Source of the DNA: Rhabdaerophilum sp. SD176
Lineage (GTDB): Bacteria; Pseudomonadota; Alphaproteobacteria; Rhizobiales; Beijerinckiaceae
DNA: 64,000 nt
Direction: 5' to 3'
NCBI RefSeq assembly: GCF_030143245.1
Contig: NZ_JARJNS010000006.1
Coordinates: forward strand, 186,001-250,000
Shown: one piece after another, positions 54,123 through 63,224 of the stretch
How the letters are laid out: each line of letters opens with the position of its first letter
Position numbering within the stretch: position 1 is the first letter of the stretch
Position numbers and translations under genes: made by a program
The notes under the pieces: model-generated
Told to the model about the DNA's origin: nothing
Databases searched by the model: none
Seen by the model: only the letters and a program-made list of their open reading frames with translations

Positions 54123-54147
54123 ATATTCATGTTTTTATATATATTCA
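54123..54147. promoter_or_regulatory. ATATTCA direct repeats upstream of the DUF2892-RND operon
   Basis: ATATTCA occurs at 54123-54129 and 54141-54147, 18 bases apart in a very AT-rich stretch. It lies 35-59 bases upstream of the DUF2892 start at 54088. A similar CATGAATAT sequence occurs upstream of cfa. Candidate promoter or operator. Confidence 0.4.
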
Positions 54148-54253
54148 AGTGTGAACTCGTTGCTGATCGAACGATCACGGCGATTCCGGGCTACAACGCC
54201 TTTGCCCAGCCATTCCTGGCCAACTGCCCTCCCCCGCGCAGTCGCGCCCCGGC

Positions 54254-54736
54254 TCAGGCCTCTGGTTTCAGACCGGCCCGCTTCAGCCGCACGATCGCCA
54301 GATCAAGCGCGGACAGGAAAGTCGAGCGGTCCTGTTTCGAGAAGGGACGCGGCCCGCCTGTGACCTGCCCGGTGGAGCGCAAATCATCCATGAGGTTGCG
54401 CGTTGCCAGCGCCATCCTGATCGATTGCTCGGAATGGGCGCGGCCATTCGGCGCGATGACATCCGCCCCGGCCTTGATGCACCGCGCCGCCAGCGGAACA
54501 TCCGCCGTGATCACGACAATGCCGCGTCGGGCGCGTTCGGCGATATAGTCGTCGGCGACATCAAGCCCCGCGCCTACGACTACCCGCTCGATGAGCGGAT
54601 CACGCGGAAGCTGCATGTAGCTGTTGGAGACCACGAATGTCCTGACGCCATGGCGGCCCGCGACCTTGTAGACCTCGTCCTTGACCGGGCAGGCATCGGC
54701 ATCGATGAAAACGAGGATAGTCGGGGGCGTGTTCAT
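54254..54736 (-). CDS. YaiI/YqxD family protein (DUF188)
   Basis: 160-residue protein of the YaiI/YqxD (DUF188) family, with a PIN-like nuclease fold. It has [20 protein letters not shown] near residue 10-29 and [19 protein letters not shown] near 73-91, both family hallmarks. The conserved acidic residues suggest metal-dependent nuclease chemistry, but no function is proven. It is 93 bases downstream of cfa on the same strand. Confidence 0.88.
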   Translation of the reverse strand: MNTPPTILVFIDADACPVKDEVYKVAGRHGVRTFVVSNSYMQLPRDPLIERVVVGAGLDVADDYIAERARRGIVVITADVPLAARCIKAGADVIAPNGRAHSEQSIRMALATRNLMDDLRSTGQVTGGPRPFSKQDRSTFLSALDLAIVRLKRAGLKPEA

Positions 54737-54829
54737 GCCTTCCCGATGCGGGCCGAAAGGCGACCCGTCAAGCGGCTCCGCCGCGAAGCGGACTTGTACG
54801 TCGCGCGCAGAGCGCTCATGGTCCCGGCA

Positions 54830-56149
54830 TCATCGATAGAGATCGGCCCGGCTGGGCGGCACATTGATGGACAGGGTATCGCCTTCGCGCGTCTTCCGCG
54901 AGGCCAGGGTCTGGAACAGGCTGAGTGACCCGCGGGAAAACGCCAGGCTCACCCCTGCGAGATAGGCCAGCCAGATCCGCGTCCGCTCCGGTCCGATCAT
55001 CGCCTCGGCCTCGGCACGCCGCGCATGCAGCCTCTGGCACCAAAGGGCACAGGTGCGCGCATAATGCGGCCGCCACCCCTCGATATCGTGGACTTCGAAG
55101 CCATGGGCTTCCAGCATCGTCGTCGAATGCCCGATATGATCAACCTCACCGCCGGGGAAGATGTAGGAGGTCATGGCCTTGTATTCCGGCCGCATCCGGT
55201 GGAAGGCACGGTCGCTCCGGCGCCCACGTCGGGTAATCGCATGGTGCAGATAGAGCCCCCCCGGCTTGAGCAGCCGATGGACTGCGCTGAAATAGGTCGC
55301 ATGGGCCTTGAACCCGACATGCTCGTACATGCCGATCGAGGCAATCTTGTCGAAACTGCCGGTCATCTCCTCGTAAGGCTTCAGTTCTAGCGTGACGAGG
55401 TGGTCCAGCCCGGCAGCAGTGACGCGCCGGCGTCCTTCCTCGATCTGCGCCGGGGAGAGCGTGACGCCGTGACCCTTTACGCCGTATTCCCGCGCGGCGT
55501 GAATCAACAGGGCGCCCCAGCCGCAGCCGATATCGAGCAGCGTCTCGCCGGGCCGGAGCCGCAGCTTGCGGCAAATCATGTCGATCTTGTCCAGCTGCGC
55601 CCGCTCGATATTGTCGTGCCATTCGGCGAAGTAGGCGCAGGTATAGACCATTCGCTCATCGAGAAAGAGCTGATAGAATTCGTTGGACAGATCGTAGTGG
55701 AATGGAATGTCGACGGCATTCGCCTTCGCCGCGTTCAGCGCCAACGGGCGCCCCTGTCCGTCAAACCCGCTGCCGGGCCGCATGCCCTTGCCGAAAGCAA
55801 GGGGCAGCGCGGCCCGGATCAACCGCATCAGCCCCATACGCCTGATGACCGCCTTCGGCTTTTCCGAAGGCCGCAGGGCAGCGAGATCGATAAAGGTACC
55901 GCCGCTCAGATCAACCGCACCGATGGCATAGCCCTTGAGCAGCGTATCGAGCCGCGGACGGCGCAGCAGGCTTGGCAGAAAACCGGGATCGCGCAGGTGC
56001 AGACGGAGTGTGGGATGGCGCAAAGTCGGCCCGAGCAGGATCGTGCTGCCATCCCAGAACTCGACAGGAATACCCAGCGGAAAGGCTTCGCCCAGAACCC
56101 GGAACACCCCCCGAGTTGGTTCGAGCACTTTGACGTCTGTGCTTTTCAC
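54830..56149 (-). CDS. cfa: Cyclopropane-fatty-acyl-phospholipid synthase
   Basis: 439-residue SAM-dependent enzyme that adds a methylene bridge to unsaturated acyl chains of membrane lipids. The SAM motif LLDIGCGWGALLIHAA is at about residue 199-214. Typical Cfa blocks are FHYDLSNEFYQLFLDERMVYTCAYF and YEHVGFKAHATYF. The start is GTG at 56149, as no ATG lies nearby. It is usually induced in stationary phase or stress. A 13-bp inverted repeat lies 36-72 bases upstream. Confidence 0.92.
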   Translation of the reverse strand: MKSTDVKVLEPTRGVFRVLGEAFPLGIPVEFWDGSTILLGPTLRHPTLRLHLRDPGFLPSLLRRPRLDTLLKGYAIGAVDLSGGTFIDLAALRPSEKPKAVIRRMGLMRLIRAALPLAFGKGMRPGSGFDGQGRPLALNAAKANAVDIPFHYDLSNEFYQLFLDERMVYTCAYFAEWHDNIERAQLDKIDMICRKLRLRPGETLLDIGCGWGALLIHAAREYGVKGHGVTLSPAQIEEGRRRVTAAGLDHLVTLELKPYEEMTGSFDKIASIGMYEHVGFKAHATYFSAVHRLLKPGGLYLHHAITRRGRRSDRAFHRMRPEYKAMTSYIFPGGEVDHIGHSTTMLEAHGFEVHDIEGWRPHYARTCALWCQRLHARRAEAEAMIGPERTRIWLAYLAGVSLAFSRGSLSLFQTLASRKTREGDTLSINVPPSRADLYR

Positions 56150-56184
56150 CTGGCGTACCCACCCATTCCATGCCTGCGCTCGGA

Positions 56185-56221
56185 CATATACTCATGAATC
56201 GCGTCACGTCATGAATATACG
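56185..56221. promoter_or_regulatory. Inverted repeat upstream of cfa
   Basis: CATATACTCATGA and TCATGAATATACG are inverted copies matching at 11 of 13 positions, with an 11-base spacer. It lies 36-72 bases before the cfa GTG. The CATGAATAT motif is shared with the DUF2892-RND promoter region near 54.12 kb. Confidence 0.45.
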
Positions 56222-56372
56222 CTTGGGCGTGGATGCTCAACCCAGGCATGAACCACCCTCCCGGTGTTGATCTGCACGAGGCGACCAGCGCCGCTCTCGC
56301 CCCTGCCCGGAAAGCCTTCGAAGCCGCGTGCACGCGACGCTCTGGAGGTTGGCCCCAACTTGGCGCGTCACA

Positions 56373-57290
56373 TCAGGCTGGCTGCATCCGGCGGGTGGCC
56401 CCGGTGGAATGCGCCTGCCAGTTGCGGGCGGCGCCAATGTCGAACAGCCTTTGCGCCACGAGAACGGCCGCCGGCGCATTGATTGCCGTAGCATCAGCAC
56501 CGACTTCAGCGACGATTTCGGGATGTCCCGCAAAGGGCGGACCGCCGACCATGATGCCGATGGCGGGGTTGCAGGATTGCGACCGGATCGCCCGGATTGT
56601 GGAGACCAGCTGTGGAAGCTGGCTGGTTGAGCCAATCGTCAGGCCGGCAACCGCGAACCATTCTTGCGAAACCATCGCCTCAACCTGCTCGACCGACGCG
56701 CGATGGAGCGGGGTAACCGCCCATCCACCCGCATGGAGGAAGGTTTCAACCATCGTGATCCCGAGCGAATGCTTTTCATCGGCAAGCGTGACCATGAACA
56801 CGGTACGCTTCTGGCTGAACTCGGGAACCGAATGGGAGTGGCTGCCCAAGGCGAGCAATTGCTGCAACCGCGCCACACCGTAGGTCACGTCGACGAAGCT
56901 GCATTCGTCATTGTCCCACATGGTTCCGAGGCAACGGGCGGCCGGCTCGAGCAAGGTGACGAACAAGTCTTCGACCGAATGGCCTGCCTGCTCCAGATGG
57001 CGGATGAAATCCGATGAAAGCTGGATGTTCGGATCCAGGACAAGGTGCGCCAGCTTTGCGATATCGCCGGCAGAGGGGTTCCGCGCAGCAACGGTATCGC
57101 CCCCGGCAGGGCGGGTATGCCGCTCGATCAGGCGCGGCACGATGTTGGTGTGAATGATCGAAGCCAGCCGCTCATGCGTCGACGGCACATCGATTTCCGA
57201 GAGCAGTTCTGCCGCGATGAACGGAGGCAAGACCATGGAAGCATCCCCACCCATGAAGCGCCCCTGTTTGCCAAGGATCGTCATTTCCAT
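56373..57290 (-). CDS. Cobalamin-binding regulatory protein (AerR/PpaA-like)
   Basis: 305-residue protein with a B12-binding architecture. A helical cap (about 70-145) contains GTMWDNDE, and the Rossmann B12 domain follows with EKHSLG at residues 172-177, whose His174 is the expected lower cobalt ligand. Gly-rich VGGPPF is near 260. In phototrophic relatives such as AerR/PpaA, adenosyl- or hydroxycobalamin makes it a light-sensing regulator. ATG at 57290 is uncertain; 57284 and 57254 are alternatives. It is 223 bases from cfa and lies between cfa and cspA. Confidence 0.82.
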   Translation of the reverse strand: MEMTILGKQGRFMGGDASMVLPPFIAAELLSEIDVPSTHERLASIIHTNIVPRLIERHTRPAGGDTVAARNPSAGDIAKLAHLVLDPNIQLSSDFIRHLEQAGHSVEDLFVTLLEPAARCLGTMWDNDECSFVDVTYGVARLQQLLALGSHSHSVPEFSQKRTVFMVTLADEKHSLGITMVETFLHAGGWAVTPLHRASVEQVEAMVSQEWFAVAGLTIGSTSQLPQLVSTIRAIRSQSCNPAIGIMVGGPPFAGHPEIVAEVGADATAINAPAAVLVAQRLFDIGAARNWQAHSTGATRRMQPA

Positions 57291-57423
57291 GAGCGAGACG
57301 AGTGTACGACCTGCGCGGCATCAATCAAGCCCGTGCGGTCAAAACACCGCAGGGGCAAACCGGCCTGCATTCCGGCCAATGTCCAGTGAGCCGGGCGCCA
57401 ATGCGAAGCCGGCGGGAAACAAA

Positions 57424-57447
57424 AAGGCCGGGCTGGTGCCCGGCCTT
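57424..57447 (-). terminator. Rho-independent terminator of cspA
   Basis: AAGGCCGGGC and GCCCGGCCTT form perfect 10-bp arms around TGGT, followed on the minus strand by TTTTT. It lies 55 bases beyond the cspA stop codon and is the clearest terminator in the window. Confidence 0.9.
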
Positions 57448-57502
57448 CAAATTCGTTCGCTCCTGATCCAGCTCCCCAAGGGCGCCGGCGGGAACGAAAT
57501 CG

Positions 57503-57712
57503 TTAGGCGGCGGCGAGGCGGTCGGCCGCCAGCTTGCCCGAACGATTGTCACGCATGGTTTCGAAAGAAATCTTCTGGCCTTCGTTTAGGCCATGCATGC
57601 CGGCGCGTTCGACTGCCGAAATATGGACGAACACGTCCGCGCTGCCATCATCCGGCTGGATGAAGCCGAAACCCTTGGTGGCATTGAACCATTTCACTGT
57701 GCCGGTGGTCAT
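57503..57712 (-). CDS. cspA: Cold-shock protein (CspA family)
   Basis: 69-residue single cold-shock domain. RNP1 KGFGFIQ and RNP2 VFVHISA motifs are present in [18 protein letters not shown], which binds single-stranded nucleic acid. The Shine-Dalgarno AAGGAGG sits before ATG 57712; upstream codons in the same frame are not conserved. It is a single-gene unit with a perfect terminator 55 bases past the stop. Cold-shock mRNAs have long leaders, and the gap upstream is long and AT-rich. Confidence 0.95.
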   Translation of the reverse strand: MTTGTVKWFNATKGFGFIQPDDGSADVFVHISAVERAGMHGLNEGQKISFETMRDNRSGKLAADRLAAA

Positions 57713-58103
57713 GAGAAACCCTCCTTCTTGGCAATAGAATTCCGCTCGCACGATTGTGCGTCGGGGTGCGATTTTCGAAAGGGAGGAGTTCGTCGGAAGC
57801 ACGCCGAAGCGGCAGAAAACAAAGACCGGCCGAGCAAATATCGATAAACGCTCCTACAGATTTTATCAGGCCGTGACAAGCGATTTTACATTCATTCTGA
57901 GCAATATTTATTTCCCGTCGATTTCCAGAAATTCATCCATGACCGATTCCGGGGGATCGAAAATTTCCGGAATGCTTTTGCCTGCCGCATGACGCGCGCT
58001 GAAATGGATCGCGACCGGTGCCGATAGGGGTTGCTCGGCACAGTCAAGGGAAGAGCCGCTACCTTCCAGGCCGAAGCGTCAGTGCACGCCCGTCCAAAGG
58101 GGA
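57713..58103. other. Intergenic region with the cspA leader
   Basis: This 391-base gap lies between cspA and the nitrile hydratase activator, both on the minus strand. It is AT-rich around 57840-57930 compared with its neighbours, which would suit a cspA promoter and long 5' leader. No reading frame with coding character was found and no clear -35/-10 pair could be fixed. Confidence 0.5.
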
Positions 58104-58454
58104 TCAGGCCTCGCTGTGGTCTCTTGCCTCACGACCGAGCTCGATCGGTTCGCCATGCGGCGTTGCGCGCGCGGCGCGGTCCCATGCTTCGCGACGGTCA
58201 TCGAGTTCCGCCCAGGATGCGACGCCCTTTTCGGCCACGAGTGTTTCCAATGTGGCGAGCCAATGCTCGTAGTAGCGAGAGCCGTCATCTGCAGGACCGG
58301 CATTGGCAAGGGTCGCGCCGAGACGGGTGGCCCACTCGTCCCAGGTGAAGGCGCCACGCTCGTGAAGCGCCAGCGTCATGGCGAAAGCCTGGGCCTGCCA
58401 CGGGGCGGAAAAGACCGGCTCATCCTCAGGCGTAAGCGATCTGGCGGTCGTCAT
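58104..58454 (-). CDS. Nitrile hydratase activator/accessory protein (P14K-like)
   Basis: 116-residue accessory protein of the nitrile hydratase activator group. It resembles the N-terminal region of the beta subunit and carries FSAPWQAQAFAMTLALHERGAFTWDEWA and YYEHWLATLETLV, the family blocks. It overlaps the beta gene by 4 bases (ATGA), so it is the third gene of alpha-beta-activator. Such proteins help load cobalt into the alpha subunit and swap subunits. Confidence is high because the cluster is complete. Confidence 0.87.
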   Translation of the reverse strand: MTTARSLTPEDEPVFSAPWQAQAFAMTLALHERGAFTWDEWATRLGATLANAGPADDGSRYYEHWLATLETLVAEKGVASWAELDDRREAWDRAARATPHGEPIELGREARDHSEA

Positions 58455-59110
58455 GGCGCAAGCTCCAGATAACTCTCCCAGCAATTCAGCGAGACGGTGG
58501 CGGCAGAGGTTGTTTCCCCCCAGAGATCGCTGGCCTCGAAGGTGACGGTGTACATGTGCATGGCGCCATCCTCGCCGCCATGGGCGCGGATATCGGGAAA
58601 GACATGCGCGCCATGGTGGTCGGTTATGGTACCGATCCGCCCGCGTGCATAACGCGGCAGCCGCGTATGCCCCGGGGGATTGGCAAGACTGGTCACAATC
58701 CGGTCCCCGCAGGCGAAACGGGGCGCAACGGCGACGGGCCTGTCCGCAGGAGCGCCACGGAGCAGGACAGGGGCAACATCGCTCGCCGCGAGTTTGCGCG
58801 GCAGGGGCATTCCAGGTTGAGAGAGCTGCCCGGAATGTGTTTCCTCCGGCGATGCGAGGCCTTTTTCGACCAGAAGGCGCTCGAGCCCCGCGAGCCAGAT
58901 CTCGTAGTAGCTCAGGGAGAGATATTCACCGGGCGGGCGGTCTTCCCGCGCGAAGCGGGACATATCGATGTTCCAGGCCCCGGTCGCCCCCATAGCCACG
59001 CTCATTGCCAGGACACGCTTCTCCCAGTCTCCATGGAAGACCGGCTCGTCACGTTCCGGGTTCACCGGACCGAAGCCGCCCATTCCGCCAAGATCATGCA
59101 CGCCATTCAT
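58451..59110 (-). CDS. nthB: Nitrile hydratase subunit beta
   Basis: 219-residue beta subunit. It opens [26 protein letters not shown], the usual start, and ends with the SH3-like barrel carrying [10 protein letters not shown] and [15 protein letters not shown]. It overlaps alpha by 4 bases (ATGA) upstream and the activator by 4 downstream, so all three are translationally coupled. The protein forms the heterodimer with alpha around the metal site. Confidence 0.93.
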   Translation of the reverse strand: MNGVHDLGGMGGFGPVNPERDEPVFHGDWEKRVLAMSVAMGATGAWNIDMSRFAREDRPPGEYLSLSYYEIWLAGLERLLVEKGLASPEETHSGQLSQPGMPLPRKLAASDVAPVLLRGAPADRPVAVAPRFACGDRIVTSLANPPGHTRLPRYARGRIGTITDHHGAHVFPDIRAHGGEDGAMHMYTVTFEASDLWGETTSAATVSLNCWESYLELAP

Positions 59111-59772
59111 GGGCGGAGCCCCGGCGAGAGCGGCAGGCCGGTGCCGATCATGCTGTCCCGCGTGACCAGTCCGGCGAGTTGCTCCTCGGTCCAGCCGTCC
59201 GTGCCCTCGGGGCGCATCGGCAGCACGATGTAGCGCAGTTCGGAGTTGGAATCCCAGACATGGATCCGCGTGGCTTCCGGCAGGCTCAACCCGAAATCCG
59301 AGAGCACGCCGCGCGGATCGATCACCGCACGCGAGCGATACGGTGCCGATTTGTACCATACGGGCGGCAGGCCGAGGACCGGCCACGGATAGCACGAGCA
59401 CAAGGTGCAGACGATCATGTGATGGTCGTCCGGGGTGTTCGCCTTCACGACCATATGCTCGCCGCCCCGGCCGGAATAGCCGAGTTCGGCAATCGCCGCC
59501 GTGCCATCCGCCAGAAGGCGCGCGCGATAATCCGGATCTGACCAGGCTTTCGCGACAACCCGCGCGCCGTTCCGGGGGCCGACGCGGGTTTCATAGGTTT
59601 CGACGATGGCATCGAGCGCGGAAGGATCGACATACCCCTTCTCGACAAGCAGCGATTCCAGTGCGCGGACCCGCAATTCCAACGGCGTCAGTTCCGAACC
59701 ATGCTCGTGGTGATGGTGGTGGTCATGATGGTGGTGGCCATCATCATGATCGTGGTCATGCTTTCCGGACAT
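59107..59772 (-). CDS. nthA: Nitrile hydratase subunit alpha, cobalt type, His-rich N-terminus
   Basis: 221-residue catalytic subunit that hydrates nitriles to amides. The metal site VCTLCSC is at residues 121-127 (Cys122, Cys125, Ser126, Cys127); Thr rather than Ser at the second place indicates the cobalt type. Residues 5-24 hold 13 His with several Asp, an unusual extension that might bind cobalt or nickel. The ATG at 59772 is fixed by the conserved core that follows. The upstream 293-base gap to the HpxW-like gene shows no other coding signal. Confidence 0.93.
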   Translation of the reverse strand: MSGKHDHDHDDGHHHHDHHHHHEHGSELTPLELRVRALESLLVEKGYVDPSALDAIVETYETRVGPRNGARVVAKAWSDPDYRARLLADGTAAIAELGYSGRGGEHMVVKANTPDDHHMIVCTLCSCYPWPVLGLPPVWYKSAPYRSRAVIDPRGVLSDFGLSLPEATRIHVWDSNSELRYIVLPMRPEGTDGWTEEQLAGLVTRDSMIGTGLPLSPGLRP

Positions 59773-60065
59773 GCGTGGTCGTCCCTCGTCTGCGTCCGCA
59801 CCCAATATCCAAACCTAGCCCGCCATGGCGGCGAAAGCCAAGGGGCCGCGTGCAAGGCTGGGCGGCGGAAAACCGGGCTTTTGGGGGATAGGCGGCCGAA
59901 CTGTTATCCCGCTTCCTGCCCCTAACGCTCGGGATCGAGCAATGAGCGCGGGATTGTGCTGCCGTTCGTGCAGAACCACCTCCCGACTGCCTCTCCCGCA
60001 GCATGAATGGCTGAAAAAGCGGCACGGCGCGCCAAAGGCCGAAAGACAGGCAGGACAACCGGAGG

Positions 60066-61655
60066 CTAGAACCCCGATGCTGCGCCATCGCTGCGTGGAT
60101 CGGTCGCGCCTTCGAGCACGCCATCCAGGTGGCGGACAATCGCTCCGGCATGGCCCATCGTGCTGGTGAAGGGCTCCAGCAATTCGATATCGTGGCCGGC
60201 GGCGCGAAGCCGGGCGACGAGATCCGGGTCGAACCGGCTTTCCAGTTTCAGCGTCACCGAATTCTCGCCCCAGGTCTTGCCGAGCAGCCAGCGCGGCGCG
60301 GTGATCGCAGCCTGAAGGCCCTGGCCGAACATCGCGTAGCGCGTGAACAGGGCGCTCTGTGTCTGCGGCTGGCCCTCGCCTCCCATGGTGCCGTAGACCA
60401 TGAGCCGGCCGTCATCGAGGCGTGCCATGGCCGGGTTCAGCGTGTGGAAGGGTTTCCGGCCCGGACCGATCCGGCGCGGCCCGTCGCCCTTGAGCAGGAA
60501 GCTCGCGCCGCGATTCTGCCAGACGAAGCCGGTCTGCGGCATCACGCAACCCGAGCCGAATTCGAAATAGATGCTCTGGATGAAGCTCGCGGCATTGCCC
60601 TGCCCGTCAATAGCGCCGAGCCAGACCGTATCGCCAGCCTCGGACGGGCGCGGCCAGCCGAGAGCGCGCTGCCGGTCAATGCGTGCGGCCAGCGCATCGA
60701 GCCGGTCCGCCTGCAGCCAGAGGGCCGGGTCTTCGGCCATGGATCCGGGGTCGCCGATGATGCGGTCGCGCACAAGGAAGGCCTGCTTCGTCGCCTCGAC
60801 AAGGCCGTGAATGTGGTCGAAGCCCTCGGCCTCCGTCACGCCCAGCCGGTCGAACAGAGCGAGGATCATCAGCGAGGCAAGCCCTTGAGTCGGCGGCGGA
60901 AAATTGAAAAGCGACGCCCCCTTGACCGGCACTGAAAGAGCCTCCCGCCGGCTGGCGCGGTGGCGGGCGAGATCTTCCGCCGAAACCGGCGCACCCACGG
61001 CGGCAAGATCGGCGGCAATATCGCGCGCGAGGGCGCCGCGATAGAAACTGTCCGGCCCTTCGGTTCCGATGCGCTTCAACGTTGCCGCCAGCGCCGGGAA
61101 GGCCATCAGGCTGCCCTCGCGCGGCGGAGCGCCCCTCGGCATGAACGTGCTGGAAAAGCCCGGTGACGCCAGGAGTTCCGGCGCTTTGGCGGCGGTGAGT
61201 TCCTCCTGGCTGCGCGTCACGGCAAAGCCATGTTCGGCATGCCAGGCGGCCTCCTCCACGAGCCGGCTCATCGGCAACGTGCCACCCCATTCGCCCGAGA
61301 TGGCATGGGCCTCGCCCCAGCCGGAAATCGTGCCGGCCACGGTATTGGCCGCCATGGGGCCACGCCACGGCACGGCATCGAAGCCATTTGCGGCATAGAG
61401 TTCAGGCGTGGCCGCGGCGGCAGCACCACCGCAGGCATCGATCGCCACCGGCGCCTTGCCCGGCTGCGCGACAAGCCAGAAACCGTCACCGCCGATCGCG
61501 GTCATGTGCGGATAAACCACCGCCAATGTAGCCGCCATGGCGATCGTCGCCTCGATCGCGTTTCCGCCCTCGCGCAGGATGCGCAGGCCGGCTTCGGAGG
61601 CGAGATGATGCGGGGAAGTGACCATCCCCCGGCGGGCACGTGGCGTATTCAGCAT
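60066..61655 (-). CDS. Gamma-glutamyltransferase-family Ntn hydrolase, HpxW (oxamate amidohydrolase)-like
   Basis: 529-residue Ntn-hydrolase precursor. GDTVWLGAID near residue 341 holds Thr343, the likely self-cleavage nucleophile. The C-terminal NPAMARLDDGRLMVYGTMGGEGQPQ and ATDPRSDGAASGF match HpxW-type oxamate amidohydrolases more than classical GGT. There is no signal peptide, consistent with a cytosolic enzyme. HpxW works with HpxXYZ in purine-ring nitrogen salvage, and an HpxY-like amidase occurs at the left end of this window. AGGGG precedes the ATG 61655. Confidence 0.83.
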   Translation of the reverse strand: MLNTPRARRGMVTSPHHLASEAGLRILREGGNAIEATIAMAATLAVVYPHMTAIGGDGFWLVAQPGKAPVAIDACGGAAAAATPELYAANGFDAVPWRGPMAANTVAGTISGWGEAHAISGEWGGTLPMSRLVEEAAWHAEHGFAVTRSQEELTAAKAPELLASPGFSSTFMPRGAPPREGSLMAFPALAATLKRIGTEGPDSFYRGALARDIAADLAAVGAPVSAEDLARHRASRREALSVPVKGASLFNFPPPTQGLASLMILALFDRLGVTEAEGFDHIHGLVEATKQAFLVRDRIIGDPGSMAEDPALWLQADRLDALAARIDRQRALGWPRPSEAGDTVWLGAIDGQGNAASFIQSIYFEFGSGCVMPQTGFVWQNRGASFLLKGDGPRRIGPGRKPFHTLNPAMARLDDGRLMVYGTMGGEGQPQTQSALFTRYAMFGQGLQAAITAPRWLLGKTWGENSVTLKLESRFDPDLVARLRAAGHDIELLEPFTSTMGHAGAIVRHLDGVLEGATDPRSDGAASGF

Positions 61656-61901
61656 GGAATTCCCCTGTCGGCCCTGAAGCCAAGCACAATCCACGCCAAC
61701 TAGACCCGAGATGGGGCCCCGGCGATGGGCGGCAAGAGCAAGAAATTCGTTCCTTTTCGAAAAGAAAGACAGGTGCCAGACATGGCATGGGCTGGTGGGG
61801 GCGCCAGTCATGCAATGACGGCCCGGTCCCTCGCCCGAGCGGGATACGCCATCGGCAGGGGAACCCTCCCTGCGACAGGGCAGCGGCCGGGCGACCCGTC
61901 T

Positions 61902-63131
61902 CTACGACGGCCGAAAAAGGCGCGGTCTCTGGCGCTCGAAGGTCATCCGGCCCTGCCGGAACCCCATCCATGCCGGCGCAATTTCGGCCAGAGCGGTAGT
62001 CAGGTCAGGGGCATCGAGCACGACGAGATCCGCCGGGTTGCCGACTTCGACCCCGTAATCGGGGAGATTCATCAATTGCGCCGGCAAGGACGTCACCATG
62101 TCGATGCAGCGCCCGAACTGTGCCGGCGGCACCTGCGCGACATTGGCGTAGAAATTCGCCATGCGGAGGAGCGAGACATCGCCGAAGGGCGTGAAAGGGT
62201 TGAGCACATTGTTTGTCGCCACCGAGCAAACCACCCCGAGATCGAGCAGCGTATGGGCTGGCGCGAGGCCCCGAGGTGGTGCGTTTACCCCCTTCTGGCT
62301 GGCGAGATACAGATCCGTGGCCGGCAGCACAGTGAGCGCGACGCCGCAATCCGCCATCCGTTTTGCCATAGCCTGGCGCTCGGCCTCGGGCATCATCGAG
62401 AGCTTTGTCACATGCCCAACGGCCACGCGCCCCTGCCAGCCCTGCCGCTCGGTCAGGCGACAGATCGTTGGCAAGTGCATCCAGCTCGGATCGAGATCGA
62501 AATCGAGGTGGAAATCCAGATCGACATCGAAGCGCCGGGCGAGATCGAACAGCCGCGTCATCTGCGCATCGGGGTCACTGTCTGTGTAGGGGCATCCGCC
62601 AAGCGCGTCCGCGCCCTTCTCAAGGGCCTCGACCAGAAGCTCGTCCGCTCCTGGATCGTTGGTGAGGCCCTCCTGGGGGAAAACGCAAATCGACAGATCA
62701 ATCGCCCAGGCATAGTCGCGCTTCAGGGCCCGGATGGCTTCGAAGCTCCGCAGGCCGGCCCGGGGGTCAACCTCGACATGGGTCCGCATGCGCGTCGTTC
62801 CATGCTGGATGGCCTTTTCCAGCACGTTCGCGCCACGGGCATAGACATCCTCGAGAGTGAACTCGCGCTTCATTTGGCTGACAGCCCGGATCGCGACATC
62901 CAACCCGCCATGAATATGCGCGCACCGCCCCAGCAGGCAGGCCTTGTCGAGATGGATATGGGTATCGACAAAGCCAGGAAGGACAGCGCATCCCTGCAAG
63001 TCGACAACGGGGGCATCCGCGACGATCCGGCGCTCGATAGCCATGATTTGCCCCCTGGATACCGCGATATCCATGGGCTCGGCATGGCCCGCGAGGGAAG
63101 CATGGCGGAAGAGTTTATCGATCGATGTCAT
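61902..63131 (-). CDS. Cytosine-deaminase-like amidohydrolase
   Basis: 409-residue metal-dependent amidohydrolase of the CodA group. Metal-site motifs are PGFVDTHIHLDKA (HxH), DFHLDFDLDPSW, VGHVTKLS and VLPATDLYL (catalytic Asp). It probably deaminates or hydrolyses a cyclic amide or pyrimidine. The ATG at 63131 is preferred over one at 63180-63182 which overlaps a palindrome. It is divergent from the SnoaL-like gene across a 93-base gap. Confidence 0.85.
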   Translation of the reverse strand: MTSIDKLFRHASLAGHAEPMDIAVSRGQIMAIERRIVADAPVVDLQGCAVLPGFVDTHIHLDKACLLGRCAHIHGGLDVAIRAVSQMKREFTLEDVYARGANVLEKAIQHGTTRMRTHVEVDPRAGLRSFEAIRALKRDYAWAIDLSICVFPQEGLTNDPGADELLVEALEKGADALGGCPYTDSDPDAQMTRLFDLARRFDVDLDFHLDFDLDPSWMHLPTICRLTERQGWQGRVAVGHVTKLSMMPEAERQAMAKRMADCGVALTVLPATDLYLASQKGVNAPPRGLAPAHTLLDLGVVCSVATNNVLNPFTPFGDVSLLRMANFYANVAQVPPAQFGRCIDMVTSLPAQLMNLPDYGVEVGNPADLVVLDAPDLTTALAEIAPAWMGFRQGRMTFERQRPRLFRPS

Positions 63132-63177
63132 TGCGTGCTTTATCTGTATGCAGTTTGAAACAGGCAGCCGCACGAAT

Positions 63178-63195
63178 TGCATGCATTTTGCATGC
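63178..63195. promoter_or_regulatory. TGCATGCA/GCATGC repeat in the divergent gap
   Basis: TGCATGCA (63178-63185) is followed by GCATGC (63190-63195), with both cores 11 bases apart. It lies between the amidohydrolase and SnoaL-like starts. Such TGCATGCA dyads fit GntR/FCD operators, and the GntR gene is close by. Confidence 0.4.
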
Positions 63196-63224
63196 CGCCC
63201 TGCATCGTTTCACAGGAGATCCCC

